Origin: Streptomyces flavofungini
GTDB lineage: Bacteria > Actinomycetota > Actinomycetes > Streptomycetales > Streptomycetaceae
Direction: 5' to 3'
Assembly: GCF_030388665.1 (NCBI RefSeq)
Contig: NZ_CP128846.1
Location: 3,016,001 to 3,080,000 of the forward strand
Length of the DNA: 64,000 bases
The notes beneath the pieces are model-generated. The model saw only the letters and a program-made list of their open reading frames with translations. It ran no database searches and was not told the origin of the DNA. This document shows positions 48,659-57,871 of this stretch, one piece after another (position 1 is the first letter of the stretch; each line of letters starts with the position of its first letter). A program made the position numbers and the translations under genes.

Positions 48659-49390
48659 ATGAGCCAAGCCGTCGGCCCCACCCGCGCGTACCGGCGCCTC
48701 AGCGTCGAGGAGCGCAAGAGCCAGCTCCTCGACGCCGCCCTCAACCTCTTCGCGCACCGCGCCCCCGAAGAGGTCTCCCTCGACGACGTCGCCGAGGCCG
48801 CCGGGGTGTCGCGGCCCCTGGTCTACCGCTACTTCCCCGGCGGCAAGCAGCAGTTGTACGAGGCGGCGCTGCGCACGGCCGCCGACGCACTGCAGCAGTG
48901 CTTCGCCGAACCGCAGGACGGCCCGCTCACCCAGCGCCTCGGGCGCGCCCTCGACCGGTACCTCGCCTTCGTCGACGAGCACGACACCGGGTTCAGCGCG
49001 CTGCTCCAGGGCGGCAGCGTCATCGAGACCTCCCGCACCACCGCCATCGTCGACGGCGTCCGCCGCGCGGCGGCCGAGCACATCCTCGCCCACATGGAAC
49101 TGCCCGAGCCGCCGGGCCCCCGGCTCCGCATGACCGTCCGCATGTGGATCACCGCCGTCGAGGCCGCCTCCCTCATCTGGCTCGACCAGGACAAGCAGCC
49201 GCCCCTGGACGAGCTGCGCGCGTGGCTGGTCGACCAGTTCGTCGCCCACATCACGGCCACGGCGGGCCGCGACGCGCAGACCGCCGCGATGGTCCGCCGC
49301 GCCCTCGCCCTGGAGACACCGGAGGGCCCGGTGGGCGAGCTGGCGCGACGGGTGCTGCCGGTGGTGGCGGAGGCGGGGCACCTGCTGTAG
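48659..49390 (+). CDS. TetR/AcrR-family regulator
   Basis: A 243-residue repressor. The HTH is [20 protein letters not shown] in the first 65 residues, followed by a helical ligand-binding domain ([20 protein letters not shown]). ATG 48659 has TACGCT 7 bases upstream and no ribosome-binding site, the leaderless layout. By position it may control the two di-iron genes. Confidence 0.88.
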   Translation: MSQAVGPTRAYRRLSVEERKSQLLDAALNLFAHRAPEEVSLDDVAEAAGVSRPLVYRYFPGGKQQLYEAALRTAADALQQCFAEPQDGPLTQRLGRALDRYLAFVDEHDTGFSALLQGGSVIETSRTTAIVDGVRRAAAEHILAHMELPEPPGPRLRMTVRMWITAVEAASLIWLDQDKQPPLDELRAWLVDQFVAHITATAGRDAQTAAMVRRALALETPEGPVGELARRVLPVVAEAGHLL

Positions 49391-49482
49391 CGGTACGCGG
49401 GGCCGCAGCTCCCCGGCGCCCCGGGCCCCCGCCCCCGGGCCTCGGGGCCGCGCACCCGGCTCACCGGGGAGACACTGGTGCC

Positions 49483-49806
49483 GTGAAGAGTGAAGAGACC
49501 CCCTTCGTGGGCGGCCCCCTGGACGGCCGCGTCCTGCCCGTCCTCCTCGGCCCGACCGGCCACCCCCCGAAGGTCTACCGCGTCCCCGTGCCCGACGACG
49601 CGGGCGGCGAGCCCACGATCCTCGTCTACCGCCGCGTGGCAGCGGGCACCGCCCGCCGCTTCGGCCTCCACCCGGGCTGGAAGTACGAGTACGACGCCGG
49701 GGGCGGCGGGGGCGAGGGCGGCCTGCGGAACCTGAAGTGGCCGTGGTCGAAGCCGGGTCAAGGGCGGACTGCCGGGACGGACGCGGGCGGGGGTTCTGAG
49801 GCGTAG
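49483..49806 (+). CDS. Small conserved hypothetical protein
   Basis: A 107-residue protein, [20 protein letters not shown], with a C-terminal Gly-rich segment. The central part ([20 protein letters not shown]) looks like a small beta-rich fold. The start GTG 49483 has GGGGAG about 11 bases upstream, a weak fit. No function can be given. Similar short proteins occur in other Streptomyces. Confidence 0.65.
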   Translation: MKSEETPFVGGPLDGRVLPVLLGPTGHPPKVYRVPVPDDAGGEPTILVYRRVAAGTARRFGLHPGWKYEYDAGGGGGEGGLRNLKWPWSKPGQGRTAGTDAGGGSEA

Positions 49807-50029
49807 TCCTCAGCCTCTCCGGCGGTGCGCTGAGGTGCGGGTGGGTTCCAGCCCCTCCGGCGTTCGAGGAACCGGGGCCCGGGGCGGGGCGCAACCCGCC
49901 GCGCCGCGAAACCCTGGACGGGTGACCTCATTGCGCCAACCGATCAGCGCCGCCGCGCGCCCCGCCCGGCCCCGTCCCATGCTCACGGTGCGAGAGCGGA
50001 CCCCCCGCCCCGCACCGTGAGGTGATGAC

Positions 50030-51175
50030 ATGTCAGGAAGGCTGCTGCGCTGGGTGTGCACCGGATCCGCCCTCTCCGCGCTCCTCACCGCCGTCCCCCT
50101 GTCCCCCCACGCCGCACCCGCACACGCGGCCCCGGGCCCCGGCGAGCGCCCCGTCGCCGAACTCCTGACGGACCTTCAGCGTCTGTACCGCGAGGCCGAG
50201 GAGTCCACGGAGATCTACAACGCGACCGAGGAGAAGCTGACCGACCAGCGCCGCCAGGTCACCGGCCTCAACCGCGGCCTCGCGCGAGCCCGCGCCGCCG
50301 CCCACGACGGCAGGGGCGCGGTCGGCCGCCTCGCCCGCCAGCAGTACCAGCACGGCACCGTCGAGATCTCCTCCTACGTACGCCTCCTCCTCGCCCGCGA
50401 CCCGCAGGGCGCCCTCGACCAGCGCCACGTCCTGCGCCGCGCCGCCGCCGACCGGGCCGCCGCCGCCACCCGGCTCGTCGACGGCGAGAAGAAGGCCGAA
50501 GGGCTCGCCCGCGCGGCCCGGCGCGCCCTCGCCACCCAGGAGTCCCTGGCCGCGCGCCGGCGCACCGCCCGGGACACCGTGCGGGCCCGCCTCCAACAGG
50601 TCGAGGAGCTGCTCGCCTCGCTCAGCGCCGAGGAGCTGGCCGCACTCGGGCGGGCCGAGGAGGAGGGGGCCGAGCGGGCGCAGCGGCGGCTCGTCGCGTC
50701 CGGGGCGCTCGGGGCGCCCGCCGGGGCGGGACGGGCGCCGTCCGCGCGGGGGGAGCGGGCCTTGCGGTACGCCGTCGCGCAGATCGGGAAGCCGTACGAG
50801 TGGGGGGCGGAGGGGCCCGCCTCCTTCGACTGTTCCGGGCTCACCCAGCGGGCCTGGGGGGTCGCGGGGCGTGGGATTCCCCGGACCAGCCAGCAGCAGT
50901 GGGCGCGGCTGCCCCGGGTTCCCCTCCGGGACCTGCGGCCCGGCGACCTCGTCGTCTACTTCCCCCGCGCCACCCACGTCGCCCTCTACCTCGGCCGCGG
51001 CAAGGTCGTCCACGCGCCCCGGCCCGGGGCTCGCGTCAAGGTCTCGCCCCTCGCCGCGAACCCCGTCCTCGGCGCGGTCCGCCCCGACCCCCGGGCCACG
51101 CCCCTCTCCGACTACCGCCCGCCCCGATTGCCCACGGGGGCGACGGAGGGGGCGGACCGGGGGTGGTCGGGCTAG
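50030..51175 (+). CDS. NlpC/P60 peptidoglycan endopeptidase with coiled coil
   Basis: A 381-residue secreted cell-wall hydrolase. A signal peptide (RWVCTGSALSALLTAVPLSP) precedes a long coiled coil (about residues 45-220). The C-terminal NlpC/P60 domain has catalytic Cys in ASFDCSGLTQRAWG and His in ATHVALYLGRGKV. It resembles RipA/Swp-type enzymes that split D-Glu-mDAP bonds, and the coiled coil probably inhibits it or docks it on regulators. A good start is ATG 50030. Confidence 0.9.
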   Translation: MSGRLLRWVCTGSALSALLTAVPLSPHAAPAHAAPGPGERPVAELLTDLQRLYREAEESTEIYNATEEKLTDQRRQVTGLNRGLARARAAAHDGRGAVGRLARQQYQHGTVEISSYVRLLLARDPQGALDQRHVLRRAAADRAAAATRLVDGEKKAEGLARAARRALATQESLAARRRTARDTVRARLQQVEELLASLSAEELAALGRAEEEGAERAQRRLVASGALGAPAGAGRAPSARGERALRYAVAQIGKPYEWGAEGPASFDCSGLTQRAWGVAGRGIPRTSQQQWARLPRVPLRDLRPGDLVVYFPRATHVALYLGRGKVVHAPRPGARVKVSPLAANPVLGAVRPDPRATPLSDYRPPRLPTGATEGADRGWSG

Positions 51176-51184
51176 GCCTCGCGG

Positions 51185-51398
51185 GGCGCCCCGGTCCCGC
51201 CCCTTCTCCGAAACCGGGGCCGCGCCCCTGGACCCCAGGGGGTGGGCGCCCCCTCCGGGTGGGCCGGGGCACCCCCGAATCGGCGCTCCGCGCCTCGTCC
51301 TCAAACGCCGGACGGGCTCTCTCCCACCCATCCGCCCGGGGCACCCACCCCGGGGTCCAGGGGCGCGGCCCCGGGATCGGGAAGGGGCGGGGTCGGGG
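51185..51398. repeat. Dispersed near-palindromic intergenic element (copy 2)
   Basis: Positions 51272-51318 match 11758-11804 in inverted orientation at 45 of 47 bases, centred on CCTCAAACGCCGGACGGGCT. Flanking arms (CCGAAACCGGGGCCGCGCCCC and its partial complement near 51350-51390) also match copy 1. It lies between two convergent genes, so terminator activity is likely. A third partial copy (CCCCTCCGGCGTTCGAGGA) lies at about 49852-49870. Confidence 0.8.
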
Positions 51399-52634
51399 CT
51401 ACGCAGCCGCGACTTCCGCCAGGTACGCCTCCGCCAGCTCCGCCTCGTAGAAGTAGTTCTCGAAGTCCGCCGGATCGTTGAAGCCGTTGGCGAACCGGTC
51501 GGCGACGGGCTGGAGTTCACCGGCGGCGCCGAGGAGGTCGAGGACGTGCTCGGGCGGCACACCGAGCATCGCGTTGGTCCACTTGGTGACGTGCTGAGCG
51601 GTGGCCCAGTACCGGTCGAAGGCCCCCTGCATCCACGCCTCGTCGAAGGGCCGCTCCCCGTGGGAGACGATCGAGGAGAGGTACGAGGCCGCGCACTTGG
51701 ACGCGGAGTTGGACCCCTGCCCGGTGATCGGGTCGTTGGCGACGACGACGTCGGCGACGCCGAGGACGAGCCCCCCGCCGGGCAGCCGCCCGATCGGCTT
51801 GCGCACGGTCGGGGCGTACCGCCCGGCCAACGTGCCGCCGGCGTCGGTGAGTTCGACCTTGGTGGCGCGGGCGTACTCCCAGGGCAGGAACTTCTCCAGG
51901 AGTTCGAGGGTGAGGGAGAGGTGCTCGCCGGGGTCCTTGACGCCCCGGAAGACGTCGAGCGGACCGCCGGGGACGCCTTCCCAGAAGAGGATGTCGGCGC
52001 GGCCGGACGTGGTGAGCGTCGGCATGACGAAGAGTTCGCCGACGCCGGGCACGAGGTTGCAGCGCACGGCGTCGAAGTCGGGGTGTTCGGGCCGCGGCCC
52101 GAGCCCGTGGACGTAGGCGACGGCGAGGGCCCGCTGCGGCGCGTCGTACGGCGAGCGCGCGGCGTCCCGCTCGAACATGGACACCAGCTCGCCCTTGCCC
52201 GCGGACACGAGCACCAGGTCGTACGTACGGGAGAAGTAGTCCAGGTCGGAGACCGCCGCGCCGTGGATGACGAGCTGCCCGCCGCGCTGTGCGAACGTCT
52301 CCATCCAGCCCGCCATCTTCACGCGCTGGTCGACCGACTGCGCGTACCCGTCGAGCCTGCCGACCCAGTCGATGACGCGGGCGGAGTCGGGACCGGCGAC
52401 GGAGACGCCGACGCCCTCGATGTTCGGCGCCTGCGACTCCCAGAAGTTCAGGCCGAGTTCTCGCTCGTGCTGCAGGGCCGTGTGGAACATGCACTGGGTC
52501 GACATGACCCGGCCGGACCGGATCTCGTCCGCCGTGCGGTTGGACATGAGGGTGACCTCGTACCCCTGCGACTGGAGGCCGAGCGCGATCTGGAGACCGG
52601 ACTGACCGGCTCCGACGATGAGTATCTTCCGCAT
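51399..52634 (-). CDS. StyA-like FAD-dependent monooxygenase
   Basis: A 411-residue flavoprotein of the styrene/indole monooxygenase group. The FAD motif is ILIVGAGQSGLQIALGL at the N-terminus; later landmarks are GRLPGGGLVLGVADVVVAND and PITGQGSNSASKCAASYLSS. This family needs a separate flavin reductase, which is not in the window. ATG 52634 has AAGGAT 11 bases upstream. It lies 26 bases after cvnD and is probably in the conservon transcript. Confidence 0.87.
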   Translation of the reverse strand: MRKILIVGAGQSGLQIALGLQSQGYEVTLMSNRTADEIRSGRVMSTQCMFHTALQHERELGLNFWESQAPNIEGVGVSVAGPDSARVIDWVGRLDGYAQSVDQRVKMAGWMETFAQRGGQLVIHGAAVSDLDYFSRTYDLVLVSAGKGELVSMFERDAARSPYDAPQRALAVAYVHGLGPRPEHPDFDAVRCNLVPGVGELFVMPTLTTSGRADILFWEGVPGGPLDVFRGVKDPGEHLSLTLELLEKFLPWEYARATKVELTDAGGTLAGRYAPTVRKPIGRLPGGGLVLGVADVVVANDPITGQGSNSASKCAASYLSSIVSHGERPFDEAWMQGAFDRYWATAQHVTKWTNAMLGVPPEHVLDLLGAAGELQPVADRFANGFNDPADFENYFYEAELAEAYLAEVAAA

Positions 52635-52660
52635 GCTGATGGGGATCCTTCTGTTCAGGG

Positions 52661-53374
52661 CTACTCGGGGGTGCGGTCCAGCGCGTGGCCCACCAGGGCG
52701 AGCAGCGATTCGATCGCCGAGATCCGCTGCCGCGCGTCCATGATCAGGACGGGGATGTGCGCGGGCACCGTCAGGGCCTCCCGGACGTCCTCGGCCTCGT
52801 ACCACTCGGTGCCCTCGAAGTGGTTGACGGCCACGACGTACGGCAGGCCGCAGCTCTCGAAGTAGTCGAGCGCGGGGAAGCAGTCGGTGAGGCGGCGGGT
52901 GTCGGCGAGCACCACGGCGCCGATCGCGCCGCGCACCAGGTCGTCCCACATGAACCAGAAGCGCTGCTGGCCCGGTGTGCCGAAGAGGTAGAGCACCAGG
53001 TCGTCGTCCAGCGTGATGCGGCCGAAGTCCATGGCGACGGTGGTCGTGGTCTTCGCGGGGGTGGCGCTCAGGTCGTCGGTGTCGGCGCTTGCCTGCGTCA
53101 TCAGCGCCTCCGTCCGGAGGGGCGTGATCTCGGAGACGGCGGTGACGAGCGTGGTCTTGCCCACGCCGAAGCCGCCCGCGACGACGATCTTCGTGGCGAT
53201 CGGCGCGCGGGTGTGGTCGGTCTGCCAGGCCTGCACGCCCTCCTCGTGGGCGAGGAGTTCGGCGGCGTTCTCCAGGACCGCGGCGGCCGGATCCACCGGC
53301 GCCACCGGGTCGGAGACGGCGGAGTCGGAGACGGTGAAGTCGGAGACGGCGGAGTCAGAGACGGCGGAGTCCAC
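52661..53374 (-). CDS. cvnD: Conservon small GTPase-like protein CvnD
   Basis: A 237-residue Ras-like GTP-binding protein. Walker A is VAGGFGVGKTTLVTAV; the G3 box is LYLFGTPGQQRFWF and the fourth box appears in AVNHFEGTEWYE. Its N-terminal 25 residues are pentapeptide repeats SAVSD, encoded by 15-base repeats. The GTG at 53374 overlaps the last 20 bases of cvnC; GAAAGGG lies 6 bases upstream. Conservons act as membrane-associated GTPase switches controlling development and secondary metabolism. Confidence 0.93.
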   Translation of the reverse strand: MDSAVSDSAVSDFTVSDSAVSDPVAPVDPAAAVLENAAELLAHEEGVQAWQTDHTRAPIATKIVVAGGFGVGKTTLVTAVSEITPLRTEALMTQASADTDDLSATPAKTTTTVAMDFGRITLDDDLVLYLFGTPGQQRFWFMWDDLVRGAIGAVVLADTRRLTDCFPALDYFESCGLPYVVAVNHFEGTEWYEAEDVREALTVPAHIPVLIMDARQRISAIESLLALVGHALDRTPE

Positions 53375-53768
53375 TCAGCACCCTTTCGAGCAGTGCGCGG
53401 TTCGGCTGCCCGGGGCCGTGGCCCGTTCCGTACACGCGGATCTTTCCCTGGTCGGCGAGGTCGCTGAGCAGCACGCGGACCACGCCGAGGGGCATCTTCA
53501 GAAGCGCGGAGATCTCGGCGACCGTCCGCATCCGGCGGCAGATCTCGACGATGGCCCGCATCTCCGGCATGACGCGGGTGCTCAGCGGGTCGCCCTTGCC
53601 CAGCTCGCGCCGCTCCTCGGGGGCCTCGACGGCGGGGTTCGCGGCCACGAACGTCTCGACCAGGAGGACGTGCCCGAAGCGGGTGCGGCCGCCGGTCAGC
53701 GAGTACGGGCGCACGCGCGCCGGCTTCCGGGCGCCGCCGCGCCGGGGCAGCTCGGGCACGGCGCTCAT
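53355..53768 (-). CDS. cvnC: Conservon protein CvnC (DUF742)
   Basis: A 137-residue DUF742 protein. The N-terminus is basic (GGARKPARVRPYSLTGGRTR), then EMRAIVEICRRMRTVAEISA and LLKMPLGVVRVLLSDLADQG form the winged-helix-like core. ATG 53768 overlaps the cvnB stop (TGATG). It is one of the four standard conservon parts. Confidence 0.93.
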   Translation of the reverse strand: MSAVPELPRRGGARKPARVRPYSLTGGRTRFGHVLLVETFVAANPAVEAPEERRELGKGDPLSTRVMPEMRAIVEICRRMRTVAEISALLKMPLGVVRVLLSDLADQGKIRVYGTGHGPGQPNRALLERVLSGLRRL

Positions 53769-54325
53769 CACGCGTTCTCCATCGACTGGCGCAGCTCGCT
53801 GCGGAGTTCGGGCGTGAGGACGTGTCCGGCGCGGCCGACGAACAGCGCCATGTGGTACGCGACGACCGTCATGTCGCAGTCGGGGGTCGCGTGCACGCCG
53901 AGCAGCGAGCCGTCGCTGATCGCCATCACGAAGAGGCTGCCCTCCGCCATGGCGACGACGGTCTGCTTGACCGAGCCGCCGTCCATCAGCCGCGCCGCGC
54001 CGAGGGTGAGGCTGCCGAGCCCGGACACGATGGTGGCCAGATCGGCGCTCGAACCCCTGGGGCCGGTGGGCCTGGTGGCGGGGCGGCGCTCGGCGTTGCG
54101 CACGGGGTCGGAGGAGAGCAGCAGGAGTCCGTCGGACGAGACGACGGCGACCGAGAGGATTCCGGGAACCTCCTCGACCAGGTCGGTCAGGAGCCAGTGG
54201 AGGTTCTTGGCCTCACTGCTGAGGCCGTAGGCGACGGGTTCGCCGGACGCCGACGCGGGGTCGGCGCCCGGGTCGGGTTTCACTGGCTTGGCGGAAGAAC
54301 CGGGCGTGCGCATGGGCGCAGTCAA
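53768..54325 (-). CDS. cvnB: Conservon roadblock/LC7 protein CvnB
   Basis: A 185-residue Roadblock/LC7-domain protein that likely serves as a GTPase-activating partner for CvnD. Domain landmarks are LHWLLTDLVEEVPGILSVAV, VSSDGLLLLSSD and VVAMAEGSLFVMAISDGSLL. The start is TTG 54325, overlapping the cvnA stop (TTGA), with AGGAGG 7 bases upstream; ATG 54313 would be 19 bases away. Confidence 0.93.
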   Translation of the reverse strand: MTAPMRTPGSSAKPVKPDPGADPASASGEPVAYGLSSEAKNLHWLLTDLVEEVPGILSVAVVSSDGLLLLSSDPVRNAERRPATRPTGPRGSSADLATIVSGLGSLTLGAARLMDGGSVKQTVVAMAEGSLFVMAISDGSLLGVHATPDCDMTVVAYHMALFVGRAGHVLTPELRSELRQSMENA

Positions 54326-57300
54326 CTGCTTGCCTCCTCGACTGGGTCCCCCGGAACATCTGCGGCACGGTGGCCTTCGGCACTCTCTTCGGTACGGGCT
54401 TCCGCACGGGCTTCGGTGCGGGCTTCCGCATGGGCTTCGGTACGGGCTTCGGTGCGGGCTTCGGTACGCGCCAGTTCCGCCGCCACGTCGCGACGGCCAC
54501 TGTTGGCCCCCTGCTGGAACCCGCCGAGCCTGCGCCGCAGTTCCTCGGCGTCGACGGCGGGCCGCGGCTGCGGCGTGGTGCTCCCGGCGGTCGCGGTGAT
54601 CCTCGGGGTCCGCTTGGGGAGGCCCTTGGCGGTGAGGACGGGGGCGTCGGCGTCCGGGGTGCCGGCGGTGGCCGCGCCCGGTACGTCGACGGCTTCCGAA
54701 GGGCCCCCGCCCTCCGAGAGCTCTTCCGAGAGCCCTTCCGAGAGCCTTTCCGGCAGCTCCGCCGGGAGTGCTCCCGGCGACTCCGCCGAAAGCTCTTCCG
54801 GCAGCGCTTCCGCCGCCGGCGCCACGTCCCGCTCCGAGGGTGACTGCGCGTCCGGCTTCGGGCGCGCCTCCTGCTCGGGCCGGACCTCGTCGTCCGGCCG
54901 CGCGTGCGGCTCCGCGTCGTCCGGGTGGTCGGCCGGGACGGGCGGTGCCAGGAGTTCGAGGGTCGTCTCCGCGGCGGCGATCAGGGGGTCCCGCTCGTCC
55001 GGACGGGGCAGCGGCGGAGGCAGCGGCGTACGGCTGTCGGCCTCGGGGCGCGGCAGCAGGACGTTGGAGTTGGCCTCGGCCTCCGAGCCCGGCAGGTGCA
55101 CCAGCGGCGCCCCGGAGCGGGCGGCGGGCACCGCTCCTGGCATGCCGGCCGTGGGCGGCGCGGCGAGGATGCCGTCGGGCAGCACGACGACGGCCGCGAC
55201 CCCGCCCTGCTTCTGCTCGCGCAGCCGCACCCGCGCCCCGTGCCGGGCGGCGAGCCGCGCCACCACGTACAGGCCGAGCCCGAGGCCGTCGCCGCCCTCC
55301 TGGTCGTACACGTCGTCGGGCGAGAACTCCGCGAGCCGCGCGTTGAGTTCGTCGAGGCGTTCGGCGGCGACGCCGATGCCCTCGTCCTGCACGGAGAGCA
55401 TCACCTCGCCGTTCTCCAGGAGCCAGCCGGACACCTCGACGGGCGCGTCGGGCGGGGAGAACGAGGTGGCGTTCTCCAGGAGTTCCGCGACCAGGTGGCT
55501 GATGTCGTCGGCGGCGAACCCGGCGATGTGCGCGTGCGGCGGCAGCGTGGCGATGCGGACGCGTTCGTACCGCTCGATCTCGCTGACGGCGGCGCGTACG
55601 ACGTCGACGAGCGGCACGGGGTCCGCGTGCTGGTGGCCGTGCTCGGCGCCCGCGAGGACCAGGAGGTTCTCGCTGTGGCGGCGGGTGACGGTGGCGAGGT
55701 GGTCGAGCTTGAAGAGGGTGGCGAGCCGGTCGGGGTCCTGCTCGCGCTCCTCCAGGCTCTCGATGACGGCGAGCTGCCGCTCGACCAGGCCGAGCGTGCG
55801 CAGCGCGAGGTTCACGAACGTGCCGTGGATGCTGCGGCGCACCCGCTCCAGGTGGACGGCGGCCTCGGCGAGTTCGGCGCGCAGCGCGTCGCGCTCGTCG
55901 GCCATCTCCTGCCGGGCGTCGGCCATCGTCTGCCGCTGGCCGACGAGGTGCTTGCGGTCGGCCTCCAGGGTGGTGAGCCGGTCCTGGAGGGCGACGGCGT
56001 GGCCGTGCAGCGCGTTGACGGAGCGTACGACCGCCGCGAACTCGTCGTCGCGGCCGGTGAAGCGCACCGGCTCCTCGGTCGCGGGCGCCGTCGCGACCCG
56101 CTCCGAGCCGCGGCGGAGCACGGCCAGCGGCCGGGTCAGCGAGCGGGCCGCGCCCATGCACACGCCGACGGCGACGAGCAGCAGGACGCCGACGAGCGCG
56201 ATGCGGATCTCCAGCGCCGTCACATCGTCGTCGCGCAGGTCGCCGAGGCTCTGGGTGCGGGCGTCGGCGAGCGCGTTCTCGGCGCCGCGCATGGCCTCGA
56301 TCCGGGCCGAGAGCGCGCTGTCGAGCTTCTTGCGGTCCAGGCGCAGGTCGGCGGCGGAGAGCCGGGGCCGGTCGGTGAGGCGCGTCAGGTACTGCTCGGC
56401 GGTCGTGACGCCGGTGCCGGTGACGGTGGACTCGTAGGTGGCGCGGGCCTTGGCGGGCGCGGCGTCCAGGAAGTCGGCGAGCGCGGCCAGCTCCCGCACA
56501 CGGGCCTGCTGCGCGGCGGCGCTGAGGCCGTCGCGGCGCCCGTCCTCCTCGCTGGCGCCGGTGCCGGAGTTGGTGGGCAGGCCGGTGACGGGGTCGACGG
56601 TGGAGCCGGTCGACGAGGGGCGGGGCACGGCGAGCGCGGCGAGCAGGAAGCCGCGCGCGGAGCCCGCCTGGTCGACGGCGTGGTCGAGGTCCGCGAGGGC
56701 GTGGGCGCCGGAGCCCGCGCGCGGCGGAAGTCTCTCGGCGAGTTCACGGGTGAGGCCGTGCAGTTCGGCGATGGCTTTCCCGTACGCCTTGTGGGCGTCG
56801 AGTGCGCTGGTGTCGTCGGTGAGCGCGGCCCGGCGCACGGACGCGAGCCGGGCGAGGTCGCGGCGCAGCTCGGCGGTGACGGAGGTGTTGGTGTTCGCGT
56901 CGGCGGCGGCTTCGCGGAGCTCCTCGATGCTCCGGTCCACGCGCGCGCTGTGGCTCTCCGAGAGGCCCTTGCCTTCGGGTCGCCCCGCGGCGACGTACGC
57001 GGTGACCTCGTCGCGTTCGTCGGCCAGGGAGTGACTGAGCGTGATCGACTGCTGGGTCAGCTCGGCGAGCGTCACCAGGCTCTGGGACTCGTTCAGTTGG
57101 CCGGACGCGGTGACGACGACGGGCGCGCCGGCTCCGGCCACGGCGGCGGCGACGACCGCTACGGCCCCTATGAGGCGGTTGCGGACGCGGGCTTTGGGCG
57201 GGGCGGGGGGTGCGGGCGCGGTGGGCGCGGGCGCGGTGGGCGCGGGCGCGGTGGGCGCGGGGGCGGTGGGCGTGGGCGCGGTGGGCGCGGGCGCGGGGGT

Positions 57301-57507
57301 GGCCGGGGTGGGGGTGGGCGCGGTGGGCGTGGCCGCGCCGGCCGGTGTCGCGTCGGAGGGGTCGCCGGTCGTCGCCGAGGGGCCGGACTCGGGCGTGCCC
57401 TTCGCGGCGGGCTCCCGCTCCGCGGGGGTCGCGTCCGGCGGGTCACCTGCCGGGGCCTTCTGCCCACCTTCGCGCCGAGGCCGCATCTCTTGCACCGGTG
57501 CTCGCAT
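54322..57507 (-). CDS. cvnA: Conservon sensor-kinase-like protein CvnA
   Basis: A 1,061-residue sensor. The N-terminal 105 residues are Pro/Ala/Thr repeats (TPTAPTPTPATPAPAPTAPT). The first membrane helix (RLIGAVAVVAAAVAGAGAPV) is followed by an extracellular nitrate/nitrite-sensing-type domain (about residues 130-425), second helix (RIALVGVLLLVAVGVCMGAA), HAMP and a coiled coil. The kinase-like core has FKLDHLATVTRRHSENLLVL and the ATPase box HLVAELLENATSFSPP. The last 300 residues are disordered, with RTEA repeats. Start ATG 57507; ATG 57486 is possible. Confidence 0.92.
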   Translation of the reverse strand: MRAPVQEMRPRREGGQKAPAGDPPDATPAEREPAAKGTPESGPSATTGDPSDATPAGAATPTAPTPTPATPAPAPTAPTPTAPAPTAPAPTAPAPTAPAPPAPPKARVRNRLIGAVAVVAAAVAGAGAPVVVTASGQLNESQSLVTLAELTQQSITLSHSLADERDEVTAYVAAGRPEGKGLSESHSARVDRSIEELREAAADANTNTSVTAELRRDLARLASVRRAALTDDTSALDAHKAYGKAIAELHGLTRELAERLPPRAGSGAHALADLDHAVDQAGSARGFLLAALAVPRPSSTGSTVDPVTGLPTNSGTGASEEDGRRDGLSAAAQQARVRELAALADFLDAAPAKARATYESTVTGTGVTTAEQYLTRLTDRPRLSAADLRLDRKKLDSALSARIEAMRGAENALADARTQSLGDLRDDDVTALEIRIALVGVLLLVAVGVCMGAARSLTRPLAVLRRGSERVATAPATEEPVRFTGRDDEFAAVVRSVNALHGHAVALQDRLTTLEADRKHLVGQRQTMADARQEMADERDALRAELAEAAVHLERVRRSIHGTFVNLALRTLGLVERQLAVIESLEEREQDPDRLATLFKLDHLATVTRRHSENLLVLAGAEHGHQHADPVPLVDVVRAAVSEIERYERVRIATLPPHAHIAGFAADDISHLVAELLENATSFSPPDAPVEVSGWLLENGEVMLSVQDEGIGVAAERLDELNARLAEFSPDDVYDQEGGDGLGLGLYVVARLAARHGARVRLREQKQGGVAAVVVLPDGILAAPPTAGMPGAVPAARSGAPLVHLPGSEAEANSNVLLPRPEADSRTPLPPPLPRPDERDPLIAAAETTLELLAPPVPADHPDDAEPHARPDDEVRPEQEARPKPDAQSPSERDVAPAAEALPEELSAESPGALPAELPERLSEGLSEELSEGGGPSEAVDVPGAATAGTPDADAPVLTAKGLPKRTPRITATAGSTTPQPRPAVDAEELRRRLGGFQQGANSGRRDVAAELARTEARTEARTEAHAEARTEARAEARTEESAEGHRAADVPGDPVEEASS

Positions 57508-57871
57508 TCCTGTTTTCGTCTGCCCTAGGGCTCAGGTGACGATCCGTCAACGCGAGCGCTCCCGGCACGGTCCCGACCTTCGCAGACGATTCCAGTGCCG
57601 GAGCGCGGCAGTCGAGCATCGTCTGCCTGGCCACCTGAAGGAGTGAACATCGACAGGGAGTTGGTGAGCAAGTCACCCTGCGTGCCGTGCGGGCCGCGCG
57701 TGGTGCGCCAGTTGGACGTCTGTGGGCGGCTTTGGCAGGATGCGCCGCCACACCCACGCCGGAGTTGATCATTCCGGCCGAAATCCGGCGCCTGACCTGC
57801 CGACTCCCCTCTCTTTGCCGCCCACCACGCCCGTCCCGGGCGTTCGCGCGCGCCTCGGGCAGACTGGCCGA
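57508..57871. promoter_or_regulatory. Divergent promoter region between cvnA and the PP2C-like gene
   Basis: About 360 bases. On the plus strand CAGACT lies exactly 6 bases before the PP2C ATG. A 41-codon frame at 57643-57768 is listed separately. The pieces GAGCATCGTCTGC and GCAGACGATTCC near 57575-57630 can pair (GCAGACGAT / ATCGTCTGC), giving a perfect 9-base inverted repeat that may be an operator or stem. Confidence 0.4.
57643..57768 (+). CDS. Possible 41-residue protein
   Basis: Frame GTG 57643 to TGA 57766-57768: VNIDRELVSKSPCVPCGPRV then VRQLDVCGRLWQDAPPHPRR. Three Cys are present, and most codons in the first two-thirds end in G or C. AAGGA is too close to the GTG to be convincing. 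It could equally be a chance frame in the divergent promoter. Confidence 0.25.
   Translation: MNIDRELVSKSPCVPCGPRVVRQLDVCGRLWQDAPPHPRRS

Noticed and set aside
46309-48744. 811-codon frame extending the ferritin-like gene upstream
   Set aside because: Only the part from GTG 47424 has family motifs; the rest is antisense to the AurF-like gene.
53822-56437. Second long plus-strand frame (871 codons) opposite cvnA and cvnB
   Set aside because: It is Ser/Ala/Arg-rich with no start signal or family features and overlaps two well-supported conservon genes.
54904-57528. Long plus-strand frame (874 codons) opposite cvnA
   Set aside because: Typical antisense shadow of a GC-rich gene; the product is low-complexity Gly/Val/Arg/Asp without domains, and cvnA is clearly the real gene.
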